Of a DNA stretch of 64,000 bases, positions 35,489-44,190 are shown one piece after another (positions within the stretch are counted from its first letter, which is position 1; every line of letters begins with the position of its first letter). The stretch is from Polyangium sp. 15x6. Lineage in GTDB: Bacteria > Myxococcota_A > Polyangia > Polyangiales > Polyangiaceae. The DNA lies in contig NZ_JASBQE010000003.1 of NCBI RefSeq assembly GCF_029960785.1, forward strand, positions 62,001-126,000, given 5' to 3'. The position numbers were made by a program, and so were the translations under genes. The notes beneath the pieces are model-generated. The model did no database searches, was not told the origin of the DNA, and was given only the letters and a program-made list of their open reading frames with translations.

Positions 35489-37564
35489 ATGCAATCCGAG
35501 GGAGGCGGAGCACGCCGCGTCGCGCGTCTCGGGCTCTTGCTGCTCGCGCTCGGCGCGGGGTGCAAGCGAGAGGATCCGCACGCCGAGGCGACGAGCGCCG
35601 CCGATCCGGATCCGCTGCCGGCGCTGCGTGCGTTCGAGGCGGAGCGCAGGGCCGCGACCGATTTCGCGGCCCTGCCGCCGAGCGACGCCGCGTTCGGCGC
35701 CGATCCGTACGCGATCGCCGCGCTTCCGGGGGGTGAACGATTCGTCGCGCTGCTCCGCGGGCGGGACGCGATCGTGGTGCTCGACGCGTCGATGCGGGAG
35801 CTCGCGCGTTTGCCCGCGCCCGCTTCGCCGAGCGGGCTCGCGGTGACGCCCGATGGCCGCAGCGTGTTCGTCGTGGGCGAGCGCGACGCCGGCGTCCGGT
35901 GGTTCGAGATCCAGGAGACCGCGCCGTACCTCGCGCGGAAGGACGACGACCTGGTCACGAGTACGCGGGGGCTGCGGGACGTCGCCGCGGGGCCCGAGGG
36001 GGCGGTGTACGCGGTCGAGGAGGACAAGGGGCGGCTCTTCACGCTCTGGCCCACCGTCCCGAAGACGGTGGGAGAAGATGTGACGATCGGCGGCGGGCCG
36101 ATCCACGTCGAGCGCGTGGGCTCGTTCGTCGTGATCGACGCGCTCCACGCACATGCGCTCGTGATCCGGCCCGTGGACGAGGCAGGTCGCGTCCTGGAAG
36201 CGGGCGAAGCGCGCATCGTCCATGACGGCCCGATCTGGGGTTTTTCCGCGGTGCCCGACGGCGAGGGGCTGTTCGTGCTCGCGGGCGGCGTCGAGGATCG
36301 GCCGCTCGATCGGAAGGGCGGATTCTTCGGCTACATCGACTCGTTCGTCTTCCTGTACCGCGTCGAGCGCGGCGCGGCGCGGCTGCTCTCCGCGGTGAAC
36401 GTGGGCGAGCTCGGCGTGGTGACGCCGAAGGCGCTCGACCTCGCGAAGGCGAAGGACGGCACGCTCGCGGCGCTCGTCACGGGGTACGGCGGCGAGGCAT
36501 CGGCGCGGCTCGTGTTCGACGCGAGCGGGAAAACGCTCGCGATCCCGGCGAAAACGAGCCCCACGGTGCCGGGCATCCGAGACCTCGTGATGCTCCCCGG
36601 AGGCGGGTTCGTCGGGGCGAACCCTCTGCTCGATGCGTTCGTGCTCGTGCGTCCGGACGAACCACGCGAGACGATCGTGCCCGTCGTGGATCGGGGGGGC
36701 CCTGCGCCGCCGAGCGCGGAGGCGCGCCTCGGCGAGGCGCTCTTCTTCACGACGCTGATGGCCCCCGAGAACGGCACGGAGGACGCGCACAGCCGCTTCA
36801 CCTGCGAAACGTGCCACTTCGAGGGCTACGTCGATGGGCGCATCCACCACACGGGCCGCGGCGAGGTGCGTGTCGTGACGAAGCCGCTCGTCGGCCTCTT
36901 CAACAACCGCCCGCATTTCTCGCGCGCGCTCGATCCGGATCTGTCCTCGGTCGCGCACGCCGAATTCCGCGTGGCAGGCGCCGGGAGCGGGCACTCCCCC
37001 TGGTTTTCGCTCGACGCCCGGACGCACCCGGTGCTCGCCGCGCTCGGTCGATCGGAGGCCGAAGTCATCGAGCCGCTCGCGCTTCGCCGCGCACTCATGA
37101 CGTTCCTCATGGGCTTCTCACACCGGCAGAACCCGACGACCGTGAGGCGAACCTCGTTCTCGGAGCTCGAGCACGAGGGGGCGAAGCTCTTCGAGGCGCG
37201 CTGCGAGGGCTGCCACGAGGCGCGGCTCTCGGCCGACGAGAAGGGCAGCCGCGTGCCCTTCGAGCGCTGGGAAAGCCTGATTTTCACGCCCGCGGGGCCG
37301 ATCGTTTGGTGCTCGAACGAATACCAGAAGACGGGCGTCGTCCCGTACGTGCACGAGCGTGGCGCGCGCGTGCCGTCCTTGCGCAGGCTCGGCAAGAAGC
37401 GCCCGTACCTGACGAGCGGCGCGGCGAAGGATCTCGCGGATCTGCTGACACGAGCGAGGTGGGCCGCGGATGGAGGGTTTTTCCACGACGGCGCGCCCGA
37501 GGGCGCGTCGGGGCTCGAAGCGCGCGAGCGCGAGGCGCTGCGGACGTTCCTGGAGCTGCTCTAG
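35489..37564 (+). CDS. Di-heme c-type cytochrome (MauG/cytochrome c peroxidase-like) lipoprotein
   Basis: About 691 residues from ATG 35489 (a GTG 3 bp earlier is possible). Lipobox LGAGC. The first 400 residues look like a beta-propeller (VTPDGRSVFVVGERDAGVRW, VIDALHAHALV). The C-terminal part has two heme c sites, C439-ET-C442-H443 and C572-EG-C575-H576, with a LGEALFFTTLM-like start typical of the CCP/MauG family (RLGEALFF). Such proteins act in the periplasm or at the surface in oxidation chemistry or metal handling. Downstream of the candidate selenoprotein. Its TAG stop shares the tetramer CTAG with the convergent kinase's stop. Confidence 0.85.
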   Translation: MQSEGGGARRVARLGLLLLALGAGCKREDPHAEATSAADPDPLPALRAFEAERRAATDFAALPPSDAAFGADPYAIAALPGGERFVALLRGRDAIVVLDASMRELARLPAPASPSGLAVTPDGRSVFVVGERDAGVRWFEIQETAPYLARKDDDLVTSTRGLRDVAAGPEGAVYAVEEDKGRLFTLWPTVPKTVGEDVTIGGGPIHVERVGSFVVIDALHAHALVIRPVDEAGRVLEAGEARIVHDGPIWGFSAVPDGEGLFVLAGGVEDRPLDRKGGFFGYIDSFVFLYRVERGAARLLSAVNVGELGVVTPKALDLAKAKDGTLAALVTGYGGEASARLVFDASGKTLAIPAKTSPTVPGIRDLVMLPGGGFVGANPLLDAFVLVRPDEPRETIVPVVDRGGPAPPSAEARLGEALFFTTLMAPENGTEDAHSRFTCETCHFEGYVDGRIHHTGRGEVRVVTKPLVGLFNNRPHFSRALDPDLSSVAHAEFRVAGAGSGHSPWFSLDARTHPVLAALGRSEAEVIEPLALRRALMTFLMGFSHRQNPTTVRRTSFSELEHEGAKLFEARCEGCHEARLSADEKGSRVPFERWESLIFTPAGPIVWCSNEYQKTGVVPYVHERGARVPSLRRLGKKRPYLTSGAAKDLADLLTRARWAADGGFFHDGAPEGASGLEAREREALRTFLELL

Positions 37565-39903
37565 GCCGCGTCTTCGAGCGGCAACGTGAACCAGAAACGC
37601 GTGCCCACGCCGGGCTCGCTCTCGACGTGGATCGTGCCGCCGTGCGCGCGCACGAGGCCGTCGGCGATGAAGAGGCCGAGCCCGGTGCCGGAGGCCTTGT
37701 TCGTCTCGGCGTGGAAGTACCGGTCGAAGACGTGCGGCAGGTGATCACTCCGGATGCCCGGCCCGCTGTCGGCGACGTCGATGCGCGCGCACGCTCCTTC
37801 CCGCGCGAGGCGCATGGTCACGAGGCCTCCCTCGGGCGTGAACTTGATCGCGTTGCCCACGAGGTTCCACAGGACCTGCAGCACGCGCTCGCGATCGATC
37901 TGCGCGAAGAGCGCCTCGTCCGGCAGCGACTCCTCGATCTGGATCGCCTTCGGCGTGGCGAGTGGCTTGAAGTGATCGATCGCCTCGCGCACGACCGCGC
38001 GCACGTCCTCGCGCCCGATCGACAGCGCGAGTCCGCCCGTCTCGATGCGCGAGGCGTCGAGCAGATCGCGGATCATGCGATCCATGCGGTCCGCCGAGCG
38101 CAGGATGAGCGCGGTCTTGTTCAGGATTCGCGCGCTGTCCCCCGCGTCCCGCCCGATCTGCGCGGCGCCGAGCTTGATGGCGACGAGCGGGTTTCGGAGA
38201 TCGTGCGATACGATCGCCAGCAGGTCCTCGCGCGCCCGCACGGCCGCCTGCGACGCCCGGTAGAGCCGATCGTTGTCCTCCCGCGCGCGACGCTCGACGT
38301 CGTAGAGGCGCGCGCGTTCGAGCGCCTGCGCGCAGTGCTCCGCCACCGACTCCAGAAAGCGCTGCTCCGCCTCGTCGAGCCGCCGCGTCCCCGCGAGCGA
38401 GAGCCCGATCGCCCCGAGCACGCGATCGTGCGCGATGAGCGGGAGCGCCGCGAAGGCGAGGCTCTTCTGCTCACGCTCCACCTCGCCGAGGTGCGGGTAA
38501 CGCGTGAGGCACTCCTCGACCGTCGAGAGAAAGATCGGCTGGCGACCTCGCACGGCGTCCGTGAGGGGAACATGCGTCTCGAGCGGGATCACCTGGAAGG
38601 GGTCGACGACGCGGCCCGCATACCCCGCGGCGCGCGCGATCACGAGCGCCTCGCGCTCCTCGTCGAGCAGGCACACCGAGCCTGCATGCGCGCCCATCTC
38701 GGTCCGGGCCTGCTCCACGACCACCTCGGCCACCTGCGCGGTCGTGAGCGCGAACGAGAGCCGCCGCGTGATCGAGTGCAGCCGCTTCGTCCGATCCATC
38801 GCCGCGCGCGCTGCCTGCGTCGCTTCGCGCTCGTCCCGCGTCGCTCGATCCGTCACCACGGCGAGCGCGATCCTCCGCGCGAGCTCCTCGGCGACCCGCA
38901 CGTCCGTGCTCATGACCCGCCGCTCCTTGTGGCTCGCCGCGAGCGTGAGCGCCCCGAGCGCTCGCCCCTGCCACACGATCGGCACGAGCATCCCCGCCGT
39001 GATGGCGACCGCGCGCAGGACCGCGAGCGCCTCGTCATCCTCGATGGTCGCGGCGAGCATCGCGTCGGACGCCTCGGGGATGACCTGCGCCACGCCGCTG
39101 CGCATCACGTGCGCGAGCGGGCTCTTCGTCGAGTCGAGCGCCGGGCCCCTTTGCATGCACGGCTGCCGCAGGAGCGCGGACTTCGCCGGGTCCTCGTGGT
39201 CCACCGCGGCGAGCCGCGCGCCGCCCGCTTCGAGCAGGTGAACGAGGCAAAACCCTCGGATCCAGCGCGCCGCGCGCGAGGCCACCGCAGCGAGCCGGGG
39301 CCCGAGCTCCGTCACGCTCCCGAGCGCTTGCCCCGTGTCGAGCAAGAGAGCGAGCGATTCATCCACGCGGCCTCGCTCCTCGGCGCCGGAGACGCGCGCG
39401 AGGCCGAGCGCGAGCGGCGCTTCGAGCGCGGCCATCACCCCGAGCTCCGGCGCATCCGGGACGCGCGCCTTCCGATCGTAGAGCTCGAGCACGCCGGTGA
39501 CCTCGCCGCCGAGGTGGATCGGGAACGCCACTGCCGTCCGGAGCTTTGCGGGCTCCGCGGCCGCGCGGCGCAGGAACAGCGGCTCGGCGGCCAGCTCGGG
39601 CACGAACGTCGTCGCGCCGCGCGCCCAGGTGAACCCGGGCAAACCTTCGCCGTATCCGAACGTCCGCCGTGACGACTCCGCCTCGAACGCGGGCGCGACG
39701 GGCCGATCCGGATCCTGCCACGCCCCGGCCCAGCGCAGCACGAAGGCTTCGCGATCGAGGCGCCACGCGACGGCCACCTCGAAGCCCGAGGTGATCACGG
39801 CCTCACGCAGGATCGATCGGATGGCGACATCGGGCGCCTCTTCGGAGAGGGCGCGCAGGGCTGCGATGGGCAGCACGCGTGGCTCGACGTCGGCATTCAG
39901 CAT
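37561..39903 (-). CDS. Multi-GAF sensor histidine kinase
   Basis: 780 residues without TM helices. Three GAF domains in series (about 25-170, 185-345 and 370-530, with FPIHLGGEVTGVLELYD, VPIVWQGRALGALTLAA and LPLIAHDRVLGAIGLSL) precede HisKA with His567 in VSHDLRNPL. The ATPase domain has WNLVGNAIKFTPEGG, DSGPGI and GTGLGLFIADGLV. A cytosolic sensor of small ligands or redox state through its GAFs; the partner regulator is not adjacent. Its end overlaps the cytochrome gene stop by 4 bp. Confidence 0.9.
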   Translation of the reverse strand: MLNADVEPRVLPIAALRALSEEAPDVAIRSILREAVITSGFEVAVAWRLDREAFVLRWAGAWQDPDRPVAPAFEAESSRRTFGYGEGLPGFTWARGATTFVPELAAEPLFLRRAAAEPAKLRTAVAFPIHLGGEVTGVLELYDRKARVPDAPELGVMAALEAPLALGLARVSGAEERGRVDESLALLLDTGQALGSVTELGPRLAAVASRAARWIRGFCLVHLLEAGGARLAAVDHEDPAKSALLRQPCMQRGPALDSTKSPLAHVMRSGVAQVIPEASDAMLAATIEDDEALAVLRAVAITAGMLVPIVWQGRALGALTLAASHKERRVMSTDVRVAEELARRIALAVVTDRATRDEREATQAARAAMDRTKRLHSITRRLSFALTTAQVAEVVVEQARTEMGAHAGSVCLLDEEREALVIARAAGYAGRVVDPFQVIPLETHVPLTDAVRGRQPIFLSTVEECLTRYPHLGEVEREQKSLAFAALPLIAHDRVLGAIGLSLAGTRRLDEAEQRFLESVAEHCAQALERARLYDVERRAREDNDRLYRASQAAVRAREDLLAIVSHDLRNPLVAIKLGAAQIGRDAGDSARILNKTALILRSADRMDRMIRDLLDASRIETGGLALSIGREDVRAVVREAIDHFKPLATPKAIQIEESLPDEALFAQIDRERVLQVLWNLVGNAIKFTPEGGLVTMRLAREGACARIDVADSGPGIRSDHLPHVFDRYFHAETNKASGTGLGLFIADGLVRAHGGTIHVESEPGVGTRFWFTLPLEDAA

Positions 39904-40084
39904 GCAGAGGGAGGGATGGCATCGACGAAGCAGCGGGCCTTGCGAAGACGCGGCGCCCCTCGGCTACCGGGATCTCTTCCTAAGCTGGCCTCCTCCGCGT
40001 CGCAACCGGTTTCACCCGCCAACCGTCGACGCGTGCCCGGATGCTTTGATCTGCAACAGCCTGCCTCTGCCCGGCTGCTCGTCG

Positions 40085-40759
40085 TCAAGGCACCTTGGGG
40101 TGCAGGACGGCGATCGCGTCGAGATCGAAGCCCGCATTCGGCGCCGCGCCGATGCCCTGGAGATCCCGGATGCGGACGAACCGAGCCTCGCTCACCCCGA
40201 GCTCCGCGAGGTCGAACGTGTCACCGCCCGAGACGCTGGGATCGAGGGAGGAGACGCCCAGATCGCCGTTCGCGAAGACCGGCGAATACCCTGCGCACCC
40301 GGCCGGCGGCTTCGCGTCTTCCGCACAAGGGAACACGTGCCAGCTCTCCCCGTCGGCGCTCACGGAGACCTCGGCGAGCTCGGCGTACACGTTGTTCGGA
40401 TCGTCCGACACGAAGAACGGATTCTCGAACACCACGAAGTCCGGGCCTTCGCCGTCGATGATCGCGTTTCCCCCGAAGCCGAGCACGATCGAGCCGCCTC
40501 GGCCGAGCGAGAGCACGTCGAGCCCGCCCGACGTCGAGCCGTTCCCGAGCGGCTCGCCGTAGATGACCTCGGGGAACCGATCCGCCCCGAACCCGGCGTC
40601 GTCGCCGGGCTCGAACGCGACCACGCAGGACGCCGCTCGGGTCGGCGCGGCGTCCGCGGAGCAGCCGTACGGCTCGTTCGTGGTGCCCGCCCCGCTCGCG
40701 GGCCCCTCGTCTCCACACCCCACGCCGGCGAGGCCCAGCGCGCCCAGGAAGACAACCAT
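40085..40759 (-). CDS. Putative cell-surface lipoprotein
   Basis: About 224 residues from ATG 40759 (GTG 40762 or 40771 are alternatives). Signal peptide MVVFLGALGLAGVGC with lipobox AGVGC. The mature part contains FPEVIYGEPLGNGSTSGGLD, GFGGNAIIDGEGPDFVVFEN and VSVSADGESWHVFPCAED. This pattern (DFVVFEN-F, then VSVS-DG-W) is shared with large surface proteins of Bacteroidetes and myxobacteria that have a jelly-roll or discoidin-like fold. Ligand unknown. Confidence 0.7.
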   Translation of the reverse strand: MVVFLGALGLAGVGCGDEGPASGAGTTNEPYGCSADAAPTRAASCVVAFEPGDDAGFGADRFPEVIYGEPLGNGSTSGGLDVLSLGRGGSIVLGFGGNAIIDGEGPDFVVFENPFFVSDDPNNVYAELAEVSVSADGESWHVFPCAEDAKPPAGCAGYSPVFANGDLGVSSLDPSVSGGDTFDLAELGVSEARFVRIRDLQGIGAAPNAGFDLDAIAVLHPKVP

Positions 40760-40849
40760 CACGCGATGCACGGCCCCTCGATACCAGGCCGCAGAGGACG
40801 TGCAAAGGGGACCATCGCCGCGGCCCGAGATCCATACTAGAAATCGTTC

Positions 40850-42277
40850 GTGCTTCGTCGCGCGCCTTTCCCCCGACCCTCCGCCGCCGCCGTCGACAAG
40901 GCGCGGCGCTTGCTCGATCACGCCCTCGGGCCCTCGAAGGTGATCACGTCGCCCGACGGCTGCGAGGCGTACGCGGGCGACGAGTCCGATCAGGAGCCCG
41001 TGATCCCCGACGCGGTCGTCGTCGCCGAGACGCCGGACGACATTCTCCGCGCGCTCGCGGCGGCAAGCGCTGCCGAGGTCCCGATCGTCCCGCGCGGCGC
41101 CGGCAGCGGCAAATCGGGCGGCGCGGTGCCCGTCGGCGGAGGCATCGTCGTCACCACGCTCGGCATGAGCCGCATCAAGGAGATCGATCGCGAAGAGCTC
41201 GTCGCGGTCGTCGAGCCGGGCGTCATCCTCGGCGACTTCCACGCCGCGGTCGAGGCCGAGGGCCTCTTTTATCCGCCCGATCCGAACTCGCTCAAGATGT
41301 GCGCCCTCGGCGGCAACCTCGCCGAAAACGCGGGCGGCCCACGCGCGTTCAAGTACGGCGTCACGCGCGAATACGTGCTCGGCCTCGAAGCGCTCCTCGT
41401 CGATGGAACCCGCCTCCGCACCGGCCGCCGCACGGTCAAGGGCGTCACGGGCTACGACGTCACGAGCCTCCTCGTCGGCAGCGAGGGCACGCTCGCTGTC
41501 TTCACGGAGGCCACGCTCCAGCTCATCCCGAAGCCCCCGAGCGTCGCCACGCTCCTCGGCCACTTCGACACCGCGCTCGCCTCCGGCCGCGCCGTCTCCG
41601 CCATCATCGCGGCCGGCCTCGTCCCGCGTTGCCTCGAACTCCTCGACGCGGGCGCTATCTCCGCCGTCCGCGCCCGCGGCGTCCCCGTCGATGCGCGCGC
41701 CCATGCGCTCCTGCTCATCGAGGTCGACGGTGATCCCGCCTCGTGCGAGGCCGCGATGGAGCGCATCGGCGAGGCGTGTGTCGCCGAGGGCGCGCTCGAC
41801 GTCCTCGTCGCGCAGGACGCCGCGCAACGCGAGCGCCTCTGGGAAGCGCGCCGCGCCCTCTCCCCGGCGACCCGCGCGATGGCCCGCTACAAGATCTCCG
41901 AGGACGTCGTCGTCCCTCGCACGCGCCTGCCCGACCTCCTCCGCGAGATCGATCGCATCAGCGAGGAGACCTCGATCCGCATGCTCTCCTACGGCCACGC
42001 TGGCGACGGTAACCTCCACGTGAACTTCCTCTGGGACGACCCCGACGCCGGCTCGCGCGTCGAGCGCGGCCTCGATCGCCTCTTCCGCGCCGTCGTCGGC
42101 ATGCGCGGCACGCTCACGGGTGAGCATGGCGTCGGCACCTCCAAGGCCGAGTACCTCCCGCTAGAACAGGGCCCGGAGCTCATCGAGCTGCAGCGCCGCT
42201 TGAAGGCCGTCTTCGATCCGAAGAACCTCCTGAACCCCCACAAGATCTTCCCCCGCCGCGGCCACGGGGTCTGCTAG
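40850..42277 (+). CDS. FAD-linked oxidase, glycolate oxidase GlcD type
   Basis: 475 residues, GTG start. The FAD-binding domain shows VPIVPRGAGSGKSGGAVPVG and GGNLAENAGGPRAFKYGVTR, the linker GVTGYDVTSLLVGSEGTLAV, and the C-terminal cap has YGHAGDGNLHVNF with the active-site His and LTGEHGVGTSKAEYL. These are the landmarks of GlcD/D-lactate dehydrogenases, which oxidise D-2-hydroxy acids. No glcE or glcF partner is adjacent, so the physiological substrate could be D-lactate, glycolate or another 2-hydroxy acid. It ends 10 bp before ruvC. Confidence 0.9.
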   Translation: MLRRAPFPRPSAAAVDKARRLLDHALGPSKVITSPDGCEAYAGDESDQEPVIPDAVVVAETPDDILRALAAASAAEVPIVPRGAGSGKSGGAVPVGGGIVVTTLGMSRIKEIDREELVAVVEPGVILGDFHAAVEAEGLFYPPDPNSLKMCALGGNLAENAGGPRAFKYGVTREYVLGLEALLVDGTRLRTGRRTVKGVTGYDVTSLLVGSEGTLAVFTEATLQLIPKPPSVATLLGHFDTALASGRAVSAIIAAGLVPRCLELLDAGAISAVRARGVPVDARAHALLLIEVDGDPASCEAAMERIGEACVAEGALDVLVAQDAAQRERLWEARRALSPATRAMARYKISEDVVVPRTRLPDLLREIDRISEETSIRMLSYGHAGDGNLHVNFLWDDPDAGSRVERGLDRLFRAVVGMRGTLTGEHGVGTSKAEYLPLEQGPELIELQRRLKAVFDPKNLLNPHKIFPRRGHGVC

Positions 42278-42287
42278 AACGCCCCGC

Positions 42288-42818
42288 GTGCGTGTCCTCG
42301 GCATCGATCCTGGCAGCCGTCACCTCGGGTGGGGCGTGCTCGAGCGCGTCGGCACGCGGGTCGAGCACGTCGCCCACGGCGTCATCGACGTCGACCTCGA
42401 CGGAACCTTCGCCGACCGCCTCGTCGACATCGACGACCGCCTCGGCGAGGTCATCGCGGCGCACGCGCCCTCGCACGCCGCGGTCGAAAGCATCTTTTTC
42501 TCCAAGGACGCGCAGAGCGCGGCCAAGCTCGGCCATGCGCGTGGCGTCGTCCTGCTCCGGCTCGCCCGCGCGTCCGTCCAGACGTTCGAGTACCCCCCTG
42601 CGCTCGTGAAGCGCACCGTCGCGGGCAAGGGCGCGGCGGACAAGCGCCAGGTGGCCATGGTCGTGACGGCCATCCTCCGGCTTGGCACGCCGCCTCGGTC
42701 GGACGCCGCCGACGCCCTCGCCATCGCGCTCACGCACTGCAACGTCGTCGGTTTCCAGACGGCCCTCGCCGCGTCCGCGCCCGCCCGCCCGGCGAGGCGC
42801 CGCGCGAACGTCCCGTGA
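42288..42818 (+). CDS. ruvC: Holliday junction resolvase RuvC
   Basis: 176 residues, GTG start 10 bp after the GlcD-type gene. The four acidic catalytic residues are present: Asp7 (GIDPGSR), Glu67 (AVESIFFSKDAQSA), Asp139 and Asp142 (RSDAADALAIALTH). It cuts Holliday junctions with RuvAB, whose genes are not in this window. The C-terminus has a short basic tail (ARPARRRA). Confidence 0.93.
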   Translation: MRVLGIDPGSRHLGWGVLERVGTRVEHVAHGVIDVDLDGTFADRLVDIDDRLGEVIAAHAPSHAAVESIFFSKDAQSAAKLGHARGVVLLRLARASVQTFEYPPALVKRTVAGKGAADKRQVAMVVTAILRLGTPPRSDAADALAIALTHCNVVGFQTALAASAPARPARRRANVP

Positions 42819-42896
42819 TCTTGCATCGCCTGGGGGCGCCCTGCGTCCAACCCCGCGGCACCCTCGGTCCGGCCAACTACGCGGAACAGGAAGAAA

Positions 42897-43622
42897 ATGA
42901 TGCGTAAGGTAAGGTTCCTCTCGATTCCCTCCCTCCTCGCGGCGTGCGCCGTGGTCCCTGCTCTGCTGCTCTGCTCGACCGACGGCCACACCCAGGCCGC
43001 CGCGCCCGCCGCGCCTGCTGCGGCGCCTGCGAAGGGCCCCACGGCCGAGGAGATCGGCCGCCGCGTCCAGGCGTTCTACGACTCCACGAAGACCTTCAAG
43101 GCCACGTTCGCGCAGACCTATACGATCAAGGTCCAGAACGTGAAGAAGGAGTCGAAGGGCACGGTCACCTTCGAGAAGCCCGGCAAGATGAGCTGGGCGT
43201 ACGACGCGCCGAACGGCAACCGCGTCGTGTCCGACGGCAAGGTCATCCGCGTCTACGAGAAAGAAAACGAGCAGATGTTCGAGACGCCGGTCAAAAACTC
43301 GCAATACCCGGCGGCGCTCGCTTTCTTGATGGGCACGGGCCAGCTCGTGAAGGACTTCAACCTCAAGTTGCTCGACGCCGCGCAGATGAAGTTCGAGGGC
43401 GGATACGTGCTCGAGGGCACGCCCAAGGACGCGACGCCCGCTTACCAGAAGGTCCTCCTTTACGTCGACGCCGCGACGAACCAGGTTCGCCGCGTGCTCA
43501 TCCTCGACGCGCAGGGCAACAAGAACCGGTTCGACTTCAGCGCGCCCGTCGTCAACCAGCCCGTCGCCAAGGGCGAGTTCGACTTCACGCCGCCGCCGGG
43601 CACGCGCGTCGTCAAGCCCTGA
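42897..43622 (+). CDS. lolA: Outer-membrane lipoprotein carrier protein LolA
   Basis: 241 residues. Signal peptide (SIPSLLAACAVVPALLLCS) then an Ala/Pro linker, then the LolA fold: VQAFYDSTKTFKATFAQTYT, GTVTFEKPGKMSWAYDAPNG, VSDGKVIRVYEKENEQM and an end FDFTPPPGTRV. LolA carries lipoproteins through the periplasm to the outer membrane, which fits the many lipoproteins of this window. It is distinct from the LolA-like protein at 1-735. Two ATGs in tandem; AGGAAG lies upstream. Confidence 0.9.
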   Translation: MMRKVRFLSIPSLLAACAVVPALLLCSTDGHTQAAAPAAPAAAPAKGPTAEEIGRRVQAFYDSTKTFKATFAQTYTIKVQNVKKESKGTVTFEKPGKMSWAYDAPNGNRVVSDGKVIRVYEKENEQMFETPVKNSQYPAALAFLMGTGQLVKDFNLKLLDAAQMKFEGGYVLEGTPKDATPAYQKVLLYVDAATNQVRRVLILDAQGNKNRFDFSAPVVNQPVAKGEFDFTPPPGTRVVKP

Positions 43623-43690
43623 CCCCGCGACGTCGGAAAGAATGCAAGGGGACGGAAAGTCTGGTAGATCGACAGATGCTTGGAGGTGCG

Positions 43691-44122
43691 ATGAACGCGC
43701 ATAGCTGGATGGGTCGCGGGATGCTTTCGGTCGCCTTTGCGCTGCTTCTCGCGGCGTGTGGTGGCCCGCTCGAGTACATGGCCAAGGGCACGCCGCGCGC
43801 GCCCGACGCCGACGCGAAGATCGTGGCCGAGGTCAACAGCAGCACGGTTCTGACCACCGTGAGCATCGAGGCGGAGCACCTCGCCCCTCCCGATCGGCTC
43901 ATGCCGGGCGCCACGGCGTATGTCGTGTGGGCCCGCAAGGACTCGAGCAGCCAGTGGCAGCGCATCGGGTCGCTCGCGTACAACGCGGACAAGCGCACGG
44001 GCTCGCTCCCCACGGCGACCGTGCCGCTCACGAGCTTCGAGCTCATCGTGAGCGCCGAGCAACAGAACGCGCCGACCTCGCCCTCGCCGCACGTGGTCAT
44101 CCAGCAGAAGGTCGCCGACTGA
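43691..44122 (+). CDS. Hypothetical lipoprotein
   Basis: 143 residues. GGAGG lies 4 bp before the ATG at 43691; an ATG at 43676 is the alternative. Lipobox LLAAC. The mature part is a small beta-rich domain (AKIVAEVNSSTVLTTVSIEA, PGATAYVVWARKDSSSQWQR, LTSFELIVSAEQ) recalling an immunoglobulin-like or anti-sigma-sensor fold. Transcribed with lolA and PrsW on the same strand, 68 bp after lolA. Function unknown. Confidence 0.72.
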   Translation: MNAHSWMGRGMLSVAFALLLAACGGPLEYMAKGTPRAPDADAKIVAEVNSSTVLTTVSIEAEHLAPPDRLMPGATAYVVWARKDSSSQWQRIGSLAYNADKRTGSLPTATVPLTSFELIVSAEQQNAPTSPSPHVVIQQKVAD

Positions 44123-44190
44123 CCTCGCGCTCGCGTCGGCACAGACGGTAGGATGAGCGAACGCCCGGCCCTCGCGTCGGGCGTTGCGCC

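Noticed and set aside
40085-42127. A 680-residue minus-strand protein
   Set aside because: Only the last 224 residues, after a lipoprotein signal, are protein-like; the rest is antisense to the GlcD-type gene.
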